Positions 22,501 through 33,597 of a stretch of 64,000 nt of DNA are shown here, one piece after another (position 1 is the first letter of the stretch; every line of letters starts with the position of its first letter). Below the pieces are notes generated by a model. That model was not told the origin of the DNA. It made no database searches and saw only the letters and a program-made list of their open reading frames with translations. The position numbers and the translations under genes are program-made. The stretch comes from Dipteris shenzhenensis (taxonomy: Eukaryota > Polypodiophyta > Polypodiopsida > Gleicheniales). The DNA lies in assembly GCA_047967505.1 (NCBI GenBank), contig CM106539.1; one strand, written 5' to 3'.

Positions 22501-23100
22501 GCTAAAGACCATCCACACATAGTCTTAAAGCCTAAAGTCCCTTCACAACAAACCTTAAAATTCAAGGGCCCTTCACAAGGCATAACTTTCACCCTAAATT
22601 CAATTAGCCATAACTCAGTCATTTGAAGTCCAAATTGGACCCTGTCAAAGACTAGGTTTCACACACTGAAAGAGCACATTTTCAAAGATTTTTCAATTCA
22701 TTTAACCTAATTTTGGGCATCATTTCCAAGTCCAATCATTGCACTAACTACAAGCATAATTTGAAGGAAAAATCATCATAACTTTGTGCAGTCTTCACCA
22801 ACAAGTTTGGCTATTCAAAGGCAACATTTGTACAACAATTTTGAATATTTTAGGCAATTTGGTCAAGGTATTACTCAAACAGCAACACTTCAATGAAAAA
22901 TTGGCATTGCTTGACAACATCGTCCTCATCCAATAAAGAATTTCTACATCAAGACCCAATGAGGCAACTAAGGGTCAACCTATAGTGAAGCACAATCCTT
23001 GTACTTCAAGACTCTCCAATAAGACATAGCTACAACAAGTGTAAAAGCTCGCCATGAAACCCATATGGGATTATATTCCAGAACACTGACCCCTACATAG
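22501..23100. other. No gene; possible leader of the gag remnant
   Basis: AT-rich sequence directly upstream of the gypsy-type gag remnant. No primer binding site was recognised. Confidence 0.35.
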
Positions 23101-23134
23101 ACATGTTACCAACAATACAATGGACTAGTTGGAG

Positions 23135-23645
23135 TCAATTCCACAAGAACTTAACACACAACAAGATCCACTTGTAGACCTACCTATGTTCTCAGGCAGA
23201 GGTAATCCCAAAGAATTCATTGCTTTGTTTGAGTGCAAATGGTAAGGAGATACCCTAAGGTAGGAGGAAGATTATTTGAACATATTCCCACAAGCTCTCA
23301 TAGGAGAACCATTTGATTGGAACTACAAAATGGATCTAGAAATACAAAGCTCATGGCCCATGCTACGACAATATTTTATACAACAATTTGAAGTCACTCA
23401 GGGAGCAATGATGGATCTCCATCAAGGTGTGTCAACCACAAATTTTGGCAATCATGAAATATCAAACAAAGGTGTTTAGAAATCAACATTGCCAAGGGTA
23501 GTTCAAAAGAATCGGGATACTGTGATAGACTAATTCTACGAGCTAAAGAATACTATCATAGAGAGAAAAATTTCACTAACAGAGCACTAGTTATTCAAAA
23601 GTTTTGTGAAGGGCTTGCATGAAGAAATCAAAGAGCATATGCTAC
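23135..23645 (+). pseudogene. Retrotransposon gag remnant (gypsy type)
   Basis: The + strand reads DLPMFSGRGNPKEFIALFEC, then stops, then EPFDWNYKMDLEIQSSWPML and YFIQQFEV, then after further breaks QKNRDTVID..FYELKN and LFKSFVKGLHEEIKEHM. This order (F-x-G, W-R.., L.G.A..W, W..L...F...F, FV.GL) is that of the retrotransposon gag domain. No zinc knuckle, protease or pol follows. Four or more stops make it dead. Confidence 0.65.
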
Positions 23646-23714
23646 AATGAGCAATGGCATGACTATAGGTGACCACCCTCGGAACCTGCACTTGGGAGAA
23701 ACAGTGACAACATG
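23638..23714 (+). repeat. Direct repeat, right copy
   Basis: Partner of 20569-20652 in the same orientation. It sits directly after the gag remnant. Confidence 0.75.
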
Positions 23715-23861
23715 ATTAGTCTACATTCCATGCATGTGTAAATGCTTAGCTTTTTTAACTGTATTCACTCTTGGATCAAAACCCATGTTTCTTTGTCACT
23801 GCAAAAACATCCCTTCCCAATGATTCGCTCTTACATCTCACCAATTGAACCAGTGTACTAA

Positions 23862-24290
23862 ATTGACCACAATTTCATATTGTCGTGCATGAAATTTTAT
23901 TAGATGGTGCAAAAAGGCATGATAATCATCTAAATCATGCCTTGCCATTTGATTTGATATATGTTACATGACCCCATTTGGAATTGTACATCAAAAGATA
24001 CAGGGATGTGAAAATGCCATCTCATTAATGCGCATCCTATTTTGGCCCAAAAGATGACATTTTCACATCCTTGTATCTTTGCAAGTTGTCAAAAATGGTT
24101 GTTTTGGCCCAAAAGATGAGTTTTTGAGATCCTTACATCTTTTGATTATAAAATCAAAATGTGATAAGGCTTCATATCAAATCAAATGACAAGACATGAT
24201 TTAGATGAATATCATGCCTTTTTGCACCATCTAAAAACATTGTGTGCATTAGAATATGAAATTTATGAATTTTTGGCCGATTTGTTGCAC
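23862..24290. mobile_element. Long imperfect hairpin, MITE-like
   Basis: Outer arms: 23896-23960 (TAGATGGTGCAAAAAGGCAT and on) pairs with 24174-24240 (ATGCCTTTTTGCACCATCTA). Inner arms: 23991-24026 (AAAGATACAGGGATGTGAAA) pairs with 24046-24078 (TTTCACATCCTTGTATCTTT). Weaker pairing extends to about 23862 and 24290 through TTTCATATT. The whole could fold into one stem of more than 150 bp. No open frame is needed to explain it. Confidence 0.8.
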
Positions 24291-24845
24291 CAAATATAAA
24301 GCAAGGTTTCCCATAATAGGGAGCGAGAAGACACTATCTCTTTTGGAAAAAAAAATAGCCAAGTTTCAACATCCTCTACCTTTTAATTATCTCAAGGGGT
24401 CATTCTTCATAAATCCATAAAGCATGTGCGAGCAAGCATGTGTTAAAAATTACCCCTATCTTCCATTTTTACATTTTCTCATGTAATAGGTTAAACCCCT
24501 ATACACATTTACATTTTTCAATCTTGAAATTGTGACACCCCTTCATAAATCTACATATATAAATTACGTTAAGTTGCTATTTTATAAATCCCCTCATGCA
24601 CATAAATGGAATGTAAGTCCACCATTAAAAAAATACGCCTCAAATTTGCACTAAAGTGCTATGTTACATGTTAATGAGTGACCTCCCCAAAGAATTGCCC
24701 AAACCCAAATGGGGTCATGTTAAAATAGTCCTTAACTTTGGACTACTCAGTTTTAAGAAATGTGACAAATGGAATACTTTCTACTTCAACCAAGTATTTT
24801 ATGGGACACAGATTCTTCCTTTTCTTGCTTGATTTTCCTAGCACT
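24291..24845. other. AT-rich, no gene; one more inverted partner
   Basis: CCAAATGGGGTCATGT near 24704-24720 is the exact reverse complement of ACATGACCCCATTTGG near 23967-23982, so the inverted structure may extend beyond the MITE. Confidence 0.45.
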
Positions 24846-24871
24846 TTAAGAAATTCTTGCCTGCATTTTTA

Positions 24872-24896
24872 GGCTCGCTCGCTTTTTCCCGCTCGC
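24872..24896 (-). repeat. Right member of a distant inverted repeat
   Basis: Reverse complement GCGAGCGGGAAAAAGCGAGC plus GAGCC, matching 19249-19273 in 22 of 25 positions. Confidence 0.6.
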
Positions 24897-25939
24897 TCTA
24901 TTGACTGCCTCGTCCAATGTCAATTGGTAAATTTTTGTTAGCTGATTGATTGTTTGAATGGATGATATTTGCAAGCATGTTAGATGTGTGTGCTTTATCT
25001 TTTCAATTAATGTTGAAGTCAAGAGGATAATGATGGTTGGATTGCTAGTGTCTAGTCTTTGCATAAGATTTTCCAGAGTAGTTATGAAGTCTCTAATGTT
25101 TGCTTTAGATGATTTATATGGTCCAATTATATGCATTTTGTCAAGGTGGCACGTATTAATTCAATGCCTTTCCTTGCTACAATTGTGCCTATAATTACAC
25201 ATTGTGTTTCTTTGTATAGAAGTGAAAGCCCTTAGTTTTCAAAGAAGGATAGCTCATTGAAGGTTGGTAAGAGAGGTTGTGGGATTCTATTATTCTTTGT
25301 CCATTGGAGGCATAGGATGTCAGCAACAATGATGTTACATCTGTGTTCCAATATATATTATCAGTGTGCATTGAAAGAGAAGGTGTTTAAGGATTGGATA
25401 ACTATATGAGATTCATTGTATTTTGCTATATTCTGTTGGTTGTTGTTGATTGTAACCTTGATATTTCTTTGAGGACAATGTTGACAGCTTTAATGTGATT
25501 CTTTTCTATTTTGTTGAGCAAGAATCGATTGTCCATGGATGGAACTCAAGAAAGTATTTTATATTTAGTCCATGAGTTTGGATCTATTGAGAAATTGGTT
25601 AATGTTTCTATCTTGTTGCACATCTTTTGCATTAAGCTTGTTTCCTTGTAATTTTCTTTTTGTAGATGCACGCAAGTAGATGAATAATGATAAATCTTTA
25701 CTTTCATTGTGAATCTTCTATCTTTATTCATTAGTTCCCACTTTAAAATTTTTGGTAATCATGATGACATAGCTAATGGTATGTTCTTCGTGATGGCATC
25801 TCTTCACAAAATGCATTTTTGAATAGACGAGTGGAGAATGTCTTAAGGATGATGCAAGATGCATATTAGGATCATTATAGTCAACATCTTGTTGTGATGT
25901 GTATGATCTACAAAGAAATGTGTCTATTTTCGAGTCATC

Positions 25940-26205
25940 ATCATTTGGAAATTCATTGCTAACTTCAACAAATGTAGCAACTGCTTGTTGCTTTTATTGC
26001 AATGAAGTAATGTGGTTAGTCCATGCATCATTTGGAAGTTCATTGCCAACTTCAACAAATGTAGCAATTGGTTGTTTCTTTTGTTGCAATGAAGTAATGT
26101 GGTTAATCCATGCATCATTTGGAAGTTCATTGCTAACTTCAACAAATGTAGAACTGGTTGTTGCTTTTGTTGCAATGAAGTAATGTGGTTAATCCATGCA
26201 TCATT
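25940..26205. repeat. Three tandem copies of an about 87-bp unit
   Basis: Each copy holds ATCATTTGGAARTTCATTGC, AACTTCAACAAATGTAG and TGCAATGAAGTAATGTGGTT. The unit length is close to 87 bp, a multiple of three, so the repeat keeps any reading frame. Confidence 0.85.
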
Positions 26206-26423
26206 AAGGATCACATTATTCTCTCTATAAACTAGTGTTAAAAGAAGTTGTGGAGTGTTTTTATTCTTATCAATGGTTGAAAAGTTTCCACTCATGTTGC
26301 AATGCTTGTATTCAAGTCTTCCTTTAAGCCTACTAGCATAGATGCCTCATTGGTTAAGAGCCTTGGCAATACTTATTGTGCTTCATATACATTTGCCATC
26401 ATATTTATTATGATTTCGCATAA

Positions 26424-26446
26424 AACACTTATTTCATTAATTTTGG
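26424..26446 (+). repeat. Left terminal inverted repeat candidate
   Basis: Exact reverse complement of 46001-46023. A second TTTTGGACT copy follows about 35 bp inward. Confidence 0.65.
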
Positions 26447-26644
26447 TCTTGTCTCAATATACAAATTCATTTTTACATATACTTTTGGACTAGTTTTTGG
26501 ATAAAATTTAAGAAAAAACCCACTTTTCAAAGCACAGATGAAAACATAAAAACAAGCAATTTTTTTGAGATTTTTAAAGGAGATGAATTCAAAATTATAA
26601 AATTTAACGTGATACTCATAAGTTACACCAAAAGATAAGTTTCA

Positions 26645-26760
26645 ACAGTTGTAAACTCTCATAATATTTACAATGGTGTTAACAAACACCTTTAAAAGTT
26701 ACAATATTAAGCAAACTCTCAGAATATTTATAATGGTGTTAACAAACACCAAAAGTTATA
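26645..26760 (+). repeat. 60-bp tandem duplication
   Basis: AAACTCTCATAATATTTACA..ATGGTGTTAACAAACACC and AAACTCTCAGAATATTTATA..ATGGTGTTAACAAACACC. Confidence 0.8.
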
Positions 26761-27230
26761 ATAAGCCTCTCACTGGAAGGCATTAATATTTGCCATTGAT
26801 ATCCTAGATTCAACCCATTAAAGAGTTGAGACCATCTCATCATGATTGATGTAGTTAAAGCTACAGAATAGAAGTAAGGAATTATAAATTTTCTCCTGTA
26901 TAGCACTTTCTTGATTCCATATGGCTTATGCTTCCTGGGGTGGAAATCTCCCATAACGAGCCACACGTGAAGTAACCTCACTTAGATAGTCTGTTAACTC
27001 TCTCCTATATGAAAGTAATATGTCTATTTTGCTAGTAGACCTACTTATTTTCCCTGTCTCCTCCTTCTCTAGGCGCTTTTGAGTAGCAAACTCGTCCTTT
27101 TTGTCCTAGGTTAATGGAGCTCGCTATCGCTTTCTCTTCTCTCTATTCGCCTCGTTTTCAGTGATCCAATCTTTATTGGTGCTAATGGCTTCCTCCACAA
27201 AATTGATGACTTCAAAAAGATCCATGAAGC
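26739..27230 (-). CDS. Hypothetical Lys/Arg/Glu-rich reading frame, broken
   Basis: From an ATG near 27224 the minus strand reads MDLFEVINFVEEAISTNKDW, a highly charged segment (NEANREKRKR), then after two stops DKKDEFATQKRLEKEETGK, SYRRELTDYLSEVTSRVARY and on to 26739 in part. The even spread of charged residues suggests real coding history. The family is unknown. It is near the left end of the composite element and points toward that end. Confidence 0.3.
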
Positions 27231-27344
27231 TTTAAGCTATGAGAATATGAACCACGAGAACAAGAGATAATGAGGGACTAAGGCGAGGTGAAAGAAGAGT
27301 TTGAGAATAAGGCTATGAGATGAGTGCAAGAATGATAATGGGAG

Positions 27345-27785
27345 TAGACTCGAGTTCCATAGTAAGGTTGCATGCAAGATGGAAGGAGTAAGCTTGAGGA
27401 GAGGAGGAAGGTAATGAGAGCAAAGTGGAAGAAGTGTTTGGCTGTAAGGCTGCGGGCAAGATGGAAGGAGTAAGCTTGAGCAGAGGAGGAAGGTAATGAG
27501 AGCAAAGTGGAAGAAGTGTTTGGTTGTAAGGCTGCAGGCAAGATGGAAGAAGTAAGCTTGAGCAGAGGAGGAAGGTAATGAGAGAAAACTGGAAGAAGTG
27601 TTTGGTTGTAAGGTTGCGGGCAAGATGGAAGGGGTAAGCTTGAGCAGAGGAGGAAGGTAATGAGAGCAAAGTGGAAGAACTGTTTGGTTGTAGGGCAAGA
27701 TGGAAGGAGTAACCTTGAGGAGAGGAGGAAGGTAATAACAACAAAGTGGAAGAAGTGTTTGGCTGTAAGGCTGCGGGTGAGATGT
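27345..27785. repeat. 82-bp minisatellite, about 5 copies
   Basis: The mark GGAAGGTAATGAGAGCAAAG recurs at steps of 82, 82, 82 and 75 bp (GTAA at 27411, 27493, 27575, 27657, 27732). The unit also holds AAGATGGAAGGAGTAAGCTTGA and TGTTTGGCTGTAAGGCTGCG. Long open frames on the minus strand here only reflect the repeat. Confidence 0.92.
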
Positions 27786-27819
27786 AGAAGACGAATGACT
27801 AGAGAGGGATTTATAGAAC

Positions 27820-28410
27820 TGCAGACTCATAATGTGAGATGACAGATTTAGAATAAAGAATTGGGAGAGGTTGATATGTCACTAAGATGATGGTTGGAGA
27901 ATGCTAGACTACTAGATTGTGTGAAGTAACAGATGCAAGACCGTAATGCGAGACATGTGAGGCGACAGATTTTGAGTACATTGAAATCTATAAAATAAAG
28001 TGATGAAACACAAGAATGATATAATTATTAGATTCTCATCATGAGATATTTATTGTATATAATAAGTTAGACTTGCAAATGTAAGACCATAATGCGAGAC
28101 ATGTGAGATGATAGATTTTTAGTACATTATAATCTATAAAATAAAGTGATGGAACACAAGAATGATACAATTAATATTTTCTCATCATGAGATATTTATT
28201 GTATATAATAAGTTAGAATTCAAATAAAGTGAAACCGATAATAAATTTAGAGAGGTGAGTTGTCTATTGAGTGAAGTAAAAGATGCAAGACCGTAATGTG
28301 AGAGACATATGAGGATATATTTTGAATACATTTAAATCTATGAAATAAAGTGATTGAAGACAAGAATAATATAATTATCACATTCCTATCATGAGATATT
28401 TATTATATCA
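27820..28410. repeat. Three degenerate tandem copies of an about 147-200 bp AT-rich unit
   Basis: Each copy runs AAGACCRTAATGYGAGA..CATRTGAG, then ACATTGAAATCTATAAAATA, AAGTGATGAAACACAAGAAT and ATCATGAGATATTTATTGTA. Copies begin near 27940, 28085 and 28287, with a fragment near 27827. Confidence 0.85.
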
Positions 28411-28435
28411 TCAAAGATGCTTTTTTTTATCATCA

Positions 28436-28640
28436 AACATTTAATATGTATCCATGATAAATCTCCCTTATGTATACATGAGTAAATGCCCCTTATGTAT
28501 TCACATATTTAATAAAATCAACCAAAATAACATTGTGAGCCAAGGAAAAAAAGTCACACATTTAATATGTATCCATGATAAATGCCCATTATGTATTCAC
28601 ACATTTAATAAAATCAACCAAAATAACATTATGAGCAACA
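28436..28640 (+). repeat. About 120-bp direct duplication
   Basis: ACATTTAATATGTATCCATG..ATAAAT and TTATGTATTCACAYATTTAA..AATCAACCAAAATAACAT occur twice (about 28436-28535 and 28556-28640). Confidence 0.85.
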
Positions 28641-28769
28641 AAATCACAAATACAAAGTTTTGCGACTTTGCACTTTTACATGCATCAATTGCCAATAAAA
28701 AATTTTCTACTTCAAAAAAAACTCATGTACATGCTAAACCCCATCATAAAGCTTCACAATGACGTGGAT

Positions 28770-29472
28770 TCTGATGCTTGCTATGGACTCCATTGTGATG
28801 CTTTGGAAGTAGACTCTAACTCTCGAGGCTTTGATGCTTTAGGAATATATGGACTCTTCCGTCGGGCATAGAATTTGTCTACTTCAAAGCATGGAATCGG
28901 TTGTGATGGTTTAGGTGTAGAATCCAGTGAAGGTTGTGATTCTTCGGACATATATTGAATCTTTGCTTTTGAGTGTGGGGTAGACGATGACTCCTTGGGC
29001 ATAGACTCCTCGGAAGGCTATGATGCCTGTGGCATAGAATGAGTCTCTACTTCCACTCGTGGACTTTACTGGGATGTTTTGGGCGTAGACTCCCCAAAAT
29101 GGTGTGATGCTTTGGCCATAAATTCAATCTCTACTTCTGCGAGTGGACTCCCTTCTGATGCTTTGGGTTTATACTCCTCAGGGTATGTTGAATCTCTACT
29201 TTTGCAATGGCTGGACTCGATTGTGATGCTTCGGGAGTAGACTCATTTAAAGGATGTGATGGATTTGGAGTATATTGAGTCTCTACTTCCTCGAGAGTCT
29301 TTGATGCAGACTTCGGTGTCTCAATTACTTTAATTAGAGATTCAAAAATTATGAATTGAATGGTATGAGCCACAAATGCATATAGTTTTGCATCGAAATA
29401 TGTAGAGGGTGAGGATTGTGAGCCCTTCACATCAAATATTTCATAGAGAAGCAACTTGCAGTTGTAGCACAC
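28770..29472 (-). pseudogene. Ser/Pro/Lys repeat protein segment, probable C-terminal part of the minus-strand gene
   Basis: The minus strand at 29472-29131 and 29002-28781 encodes degenerate copies of a 20-25 residue unit of the type STPKASQSSPA..KVEIQYTP. At least six copies can be followed, with stops between the two frames. The start of the first block (YNCKLLLYEIFDVKG) is not repetitive. It lies downstream of the spliced minus-strand frames and may be their low-complexity tail. The function is unknown. Confidence 0.35.
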
Positions 29473-30162
29473 TCTCCACCCACAGCTGTATGGATCATTT
29501 TGCTCTACAACCTCGAGTCATTGTTGTAAGTCCATTGCTTCTTGCAAGTCACCATCATAGTTTGTGACTTGTTCAATTACACTTATTAACCTTGATGTGG
29601 ACCTATCCAATCATACCATACAAGGGAATGAATAAGTGCATCGTCGCAAAAGATACATACCATGAAAGTTACAATGCATTAAGTGTAAGTGTACCATGAA
29701 AGTTACAATGCATTAAGAGTATACTTACAATAACACGTTTCCATGATATCTTGGCATTGAATTGGCAAAATAGCATTTCTTGGCTTGTAGGTCCAAAGCT
29801 ACCAAACTCCAATGTTTCCACCATGGCCAATTAAGAATCTTTATTATTTGACTTCATCTTACATCTCGCAAAAGTAAATATGAGGTTGCAGTGTCACTTA
29901 CGTCTCATTATATGGAAAAACAATAACTCGTACGTTGTCGGTTCAAATAGCTTCTATTGACTTTTTATTATTATTGAGCCATGTAGAAAGTAGGGAATCT
30001 ATGACATATACACACTTTCCAAAATTTGTAGGAAACCAAGATATCATTATATTGCATCAAAAAATAACCAAACATGAGCTCATTATATTTTAATCACTAT
30101 ATAAATACTAAGCCAAGATAAAGTTTGTATCAAACTTGAGGGGGGCCATTATAACTTTGTCA
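29473..30162. other. AT-rich, no gene recognised; possible intron
   Basis: Contains a short duplication (CATGAAAGTTACAATGCATTAAG at 29660-29725). If 28.8-29.5 kb belongs with the minus-strand gene, this stretch would be an intron. Confidence 0.35.
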
Positions 30163-32463
30163 TTAACCTCTTTCCCTCGATAACATAGGATTTGAAACTT
30201 TTGCACCAAATGATAGATATTGAGGTCGCTGTCCAATCACAACAACCTGAACATCAAAGTTCCTTCCTATTTCTTGTAGCTTAAACAAATCTTCAGAAGT
30301 CTTCAGCGTGAGCTGCGCCATCATCATAAGCTCTAAGTTTCCATATAAGTGATGTAGTTGACTCTCTATGTTAGGAAGGTCTTTCAGTGATCCTTTTATT
30401 GTCTTAAATATTTCACTTTTAGTTTTTCCAGCAATCACCATATTGATTAAAATTGAAGGAAATATTGTGGTCTTCCTAACTTCAGATACACGTGAACTCA
30501 TTTCTTCTTCCTTCCCCTCTACTGTTTATAAAAAATACAAAAGCTTGTGAGATTGATAGGTTATAATTAAATGTAATGCTTGTAAAAGAAAAGTAAAGGG
30601 TCATACCAGGATATATGTCCATGATTTCTTTGCGTAATCTTGTGAGCAAGGAAGATCATCCATGTCATTGTCTGTAATCATCTGTGCATCACCTTCGTCT
30701 TTATACTGGGAGCCATCAATATCTTCCATGTCATCATCTCCAATCCTCTTATGTTCCACCTCTTTCTCGTAACTAACAGTTAGATCAACTTGCAAGTGGA
30801 AGTGTGCCATCCAAGCCTTTTTTTCAATAATATTAGTGGAATATCCTTTTCTGAGAAGATCTTCGAAAAGATATCCCATCTGTAAAATAAGGTGACCTCC
30901 CAATTAGGCAGTTGCAAGTATTCCAGCATAGTAATAAAAAGACTTCAACTTTTTGGAGGACATTCATAGATTTTGGAGTGCACTTGATGATGAGAGGACC
31001 TGTGGATTTGTTTCTCCTCTAGCATGAGACGCAAACTCTTGGAAGTTCTCCTTATGTTATGTTGTAGGGATTGGTCAGGATATGGACTCCGCATGCATAA
31101 GAGGAATGATTCGACGCATTGGATCTTTAATCCACATTCTCTCTTGCTTGTCTTGGATGTATACACACCATTGTAGATCTTGAAATCATAGGCATAAAAT
31201 TTCTCCAAAGTGTTATGTATCTCTTCCTTGTTTTCTTTATTGACAAAAATGACAATATTGCAAATTCCAGCTCTACTAATGGTGGTGTATAGTATTCTAT
31301 CGATGAATTGGTGAATATCATTGGAAGAGACCTCATCAATAAAGAATACTTGGGGCTTATCCCAACTTGTTTCATCAAGTAAAAAGTCCTCATGTGAAAT
31401 GTCCCTGTACGCTACAAGCTTTCCAGATTCTGAAGTGATGTTAACATTGAATTGAAAGCCGTAGTTGACTGCACTTGTTATTCTTAGTTTATGGTCATTC
31501 ACAAGCTTCTCAACATATGCAATCACCTATGGTGGGATTTGGGCTCTCATGAACGAGGTGACTACTTTGGCCCCATCTTCTTGATTCTTCATCTAGTTAT
31601 GTGCCCATGCCTTTTCCTTAGCTGTGGATAAAGCGGCTATATGCTTCACAATATTAGGGTCAATATTGCATTGACCAGTAGGGATATATTTTTCTATGAG
31701 CAAATATCTAATCGCACTATCCACTGCATCACGTTTCACTTGTATGTTGATGCACTCCTCCATGCAATGATCTTTGTCCTTCTTGCCAAAAAACCATTCT
31801 TTCTTGAGGAGTTTCTTTGTTGCCATTGTTACATAGCTATCCCCGGCAAATACTTTACAAGCCTCCACATTCTTGCTGCTGTCACCTCTTTTTTCTCGAC
31901 CTTTAACTTTTGTGATAGTAACAAAGGACCTTCATAAGTAACCTCACCCTTCTCAGATGCATGGAAAATTGCAACAACTTGCTCAAAAACCTCATTAGGT
32001 TGAAAAATTATGCTTGTGTAGTTAGCATATCTATCTCTCACTACTTGGAAGCTTGTGAGAGATTCTTCCCATTCTTGACTTTCCCTTCATATAATTGCAC
32101 TTAAACATGTATAAAAATTAACTAATGTGTCTGCATTCACTTTTGTGGCGGTTCTTTTCAAATGTGTTGCTAGAGAACCAAGTGCTATCCATAGACACCT
32201 CGCTTTCATTAGGATTTTTGATGTCGAGGTTATCTTATGTTTTGCAAAAATATCATGATTTAGTCTTTTGGACTCAATCAAATATTTTGTTGGATGCTTA
32301 AAAATACATATTTTGGCCATATAAAAATTGAAGGGAAGAACCTTTGAAATTTGCTCTGGAGTGAGTCTTTTGGAGTCCCTTGCTTGTCCAGCAAGTTCAT
32401 TATAGGCATTGTATAATGCTGACCACCATCAATCAGCTCAAATTTACAATGCAGCAAGAAATC
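30163..32463 (-). pseudogene. Unrecognised minus-strand gene, downstream part (beyond the copia insertion)
   Basis: Coding blocks on the minus strand: 32463-32278 (FELIDGGQHYTMPIM), 32041-31829 (FEQVVAIFHASEKGEVTYEG), 31868-31593 (MATKKLLKKEWFFGKKDKDH), 31526-30945 (PQVFFIDEVSSNDIHQFI, then RAGICNIVIFVNKENKEEI), 30903-30601 (acidic, DDDMEDIDG) and 30501-30163. A possible intron joins 30608 (donor GTATGA) to an acceptor near 30520, keeping the frame into KEEEMSSRVSEV. Other breaks are frameshifts or stops, such as the TGA/TAG cluster near 32270-32050. I recognise no domain; FFIDE preceded by hydrophobic residues loosely resembles a Walker B strand, but no Walker A was seen. It may be the second protein of the surrounding transposon. 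Confidence 0.45.
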
Positions 32464-33123
32464 TGTTAAATTACACGACGTAGCGGAACAAAAACTGAAT
32501 AAAGAATAGAGAGTACACAGCAAACTAAAGAGGAACAAAATTTTCCTTCAATACTGATGTAGTATAGATGATGGCTCCGTCCACCCGTGCACTCCCACAG
32601 TGGAGCTTAGATGGCGATCTAGATAGATACTAGGTGAAGAGCTACTACCTGGAAGATCTAATCTGATGGATTGGGGAGGTTGCCTCTTTATAGCTATGAG
32701 GGCGGTAGTCGGATCAACGTAGTCGGTGGAGTCAACCAGTCGACCTAGTCGGTGGAGCTGACCAGTCAACCTAGTCAATGGAATCGACTAGTCATCCATG
32801 GAATATTAAGGAAATATTCCCTATATTGTTGCCTCGGGGGCTCTCGCCCCTAAATCCCCATCAGGGGGGTCGCTGGCCCCCCTGGGACCCCCCAACTGGA
32901 GGCCAGTTGGCCCCCAAGCCCCAGCAAGAATAAGGGGCTCCCACACAATCACCTTTCTACCATCAACGGTCTCATTGATAGACCTCATCTGACATGTAAG
33001 TCAGGATCCACCATCCAGTGTCCCGAGCTCACACATGGCTTCTCCTCATATGGGAGCCTTACAACTTGAGCACCTTGGACCACTAGGGTTACCAAGAGGG
33101 TGGGGCATTGAGCATATCTAACA
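32464..33123 (-). repeat. Copia 3' LTR
   Basis: 660 bp, TG..CA ends, next to the polypurine tract. Carries a TATA-like CTATAAAGAGG in minus orientation near 32686-32696. Confidence 0.95.
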
Positions 33124-33132
33124 CCCCCCCTC
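33124..33132 (-). promoter_or_regulatory. Copia polypurine tract
   Basis: On the minus strand GAGGGGGGG directly precedes the 3' LTR start TGTTAGATATGC, the priming site for second-strand synthesis. Confidence 0.9.
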
Positions 33133-33147
33133 AATGCCGTAGGTGAA

Positions 33148-33597
33148 CTACCTTCTCGGCCCAATGCCGAGTCTCTGAAGATGACCCTGAAGTTGATCCT
33201 TCTCGACTGCCTTGGTGAAGATATCTGCTCCATTTTGCTCTGCTGGATAGCAAACCAATTCCACTATCCCGTCCTTGATCAAATCACACACATAGTGATA
33301 TTGAATCTTTATATGTTTTGTGTGCACATGAAACACAGGATTTTTAGCAATGGCCATGCAACTTTGATTCTCGCACCTCAACACAGTTGCCTCATCCTCT
33401 TGCACTCCCATGTGCCATAAGATCCTCCTCAGCCACACGGCTTCACATGCAGCAAAACATGCTGCCTTGTACTCAGCCTCAGTAGAAGACAATGCCACTG
33501 TTAGTTGTTTCTTATTGATCCAAGAGAAGATACCTGAACCTAAAGGGAAACAATATCGAGAAACTGATTTCTTGGAATCAACATCTCGAGCCCACAA
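33148..33597 (-). pseudogene. Copia RNase H and pol C-terminus
   Basis: Shows [20 protein letters not shown], the copia RNase H start, followed by the block with CENQSCMAIAKNPVFHVHTK and the end ADIFTKAVEKDQL. The stretch of 149 codons is open and looks full length at its 3' end. Upstream the frame is shifted relative to 33887-33540. Confidence 0.92.

Larger units (their letters stand above)
24846..26300 (-). pseudogene. Unrecognised minus-strand coding remnant with triplicated segment
   Basis: Minus-strand open stretches run from about 26295 to 24846: 26295-25924, 25731-25546 and 25136-24846. The first contains three copies of a 29-residue unit around NELPNDAWINHITSLQQ and ATFVEVS, although the longest open frame there is a different one. 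The last ends with the stretch coded over the right GCGAGC inverted repeat (NRASGKKRAS). I recognise no family. It may be the broken end of a transposon protein. Confidence 0.3.

Noticed and set aside
25940-26205. CRISPR-like array
   Set aside because: Copies are contiguous 87-bp tandem repeats without unique spacers, in a eukaryotic genome.
27237-27830. 197-codon minus frame with repeated LLPLCSHYLPPLLKL units
   Set aside because: It only reflects the 82-bp minisatellite; two other minus frames are just as open.
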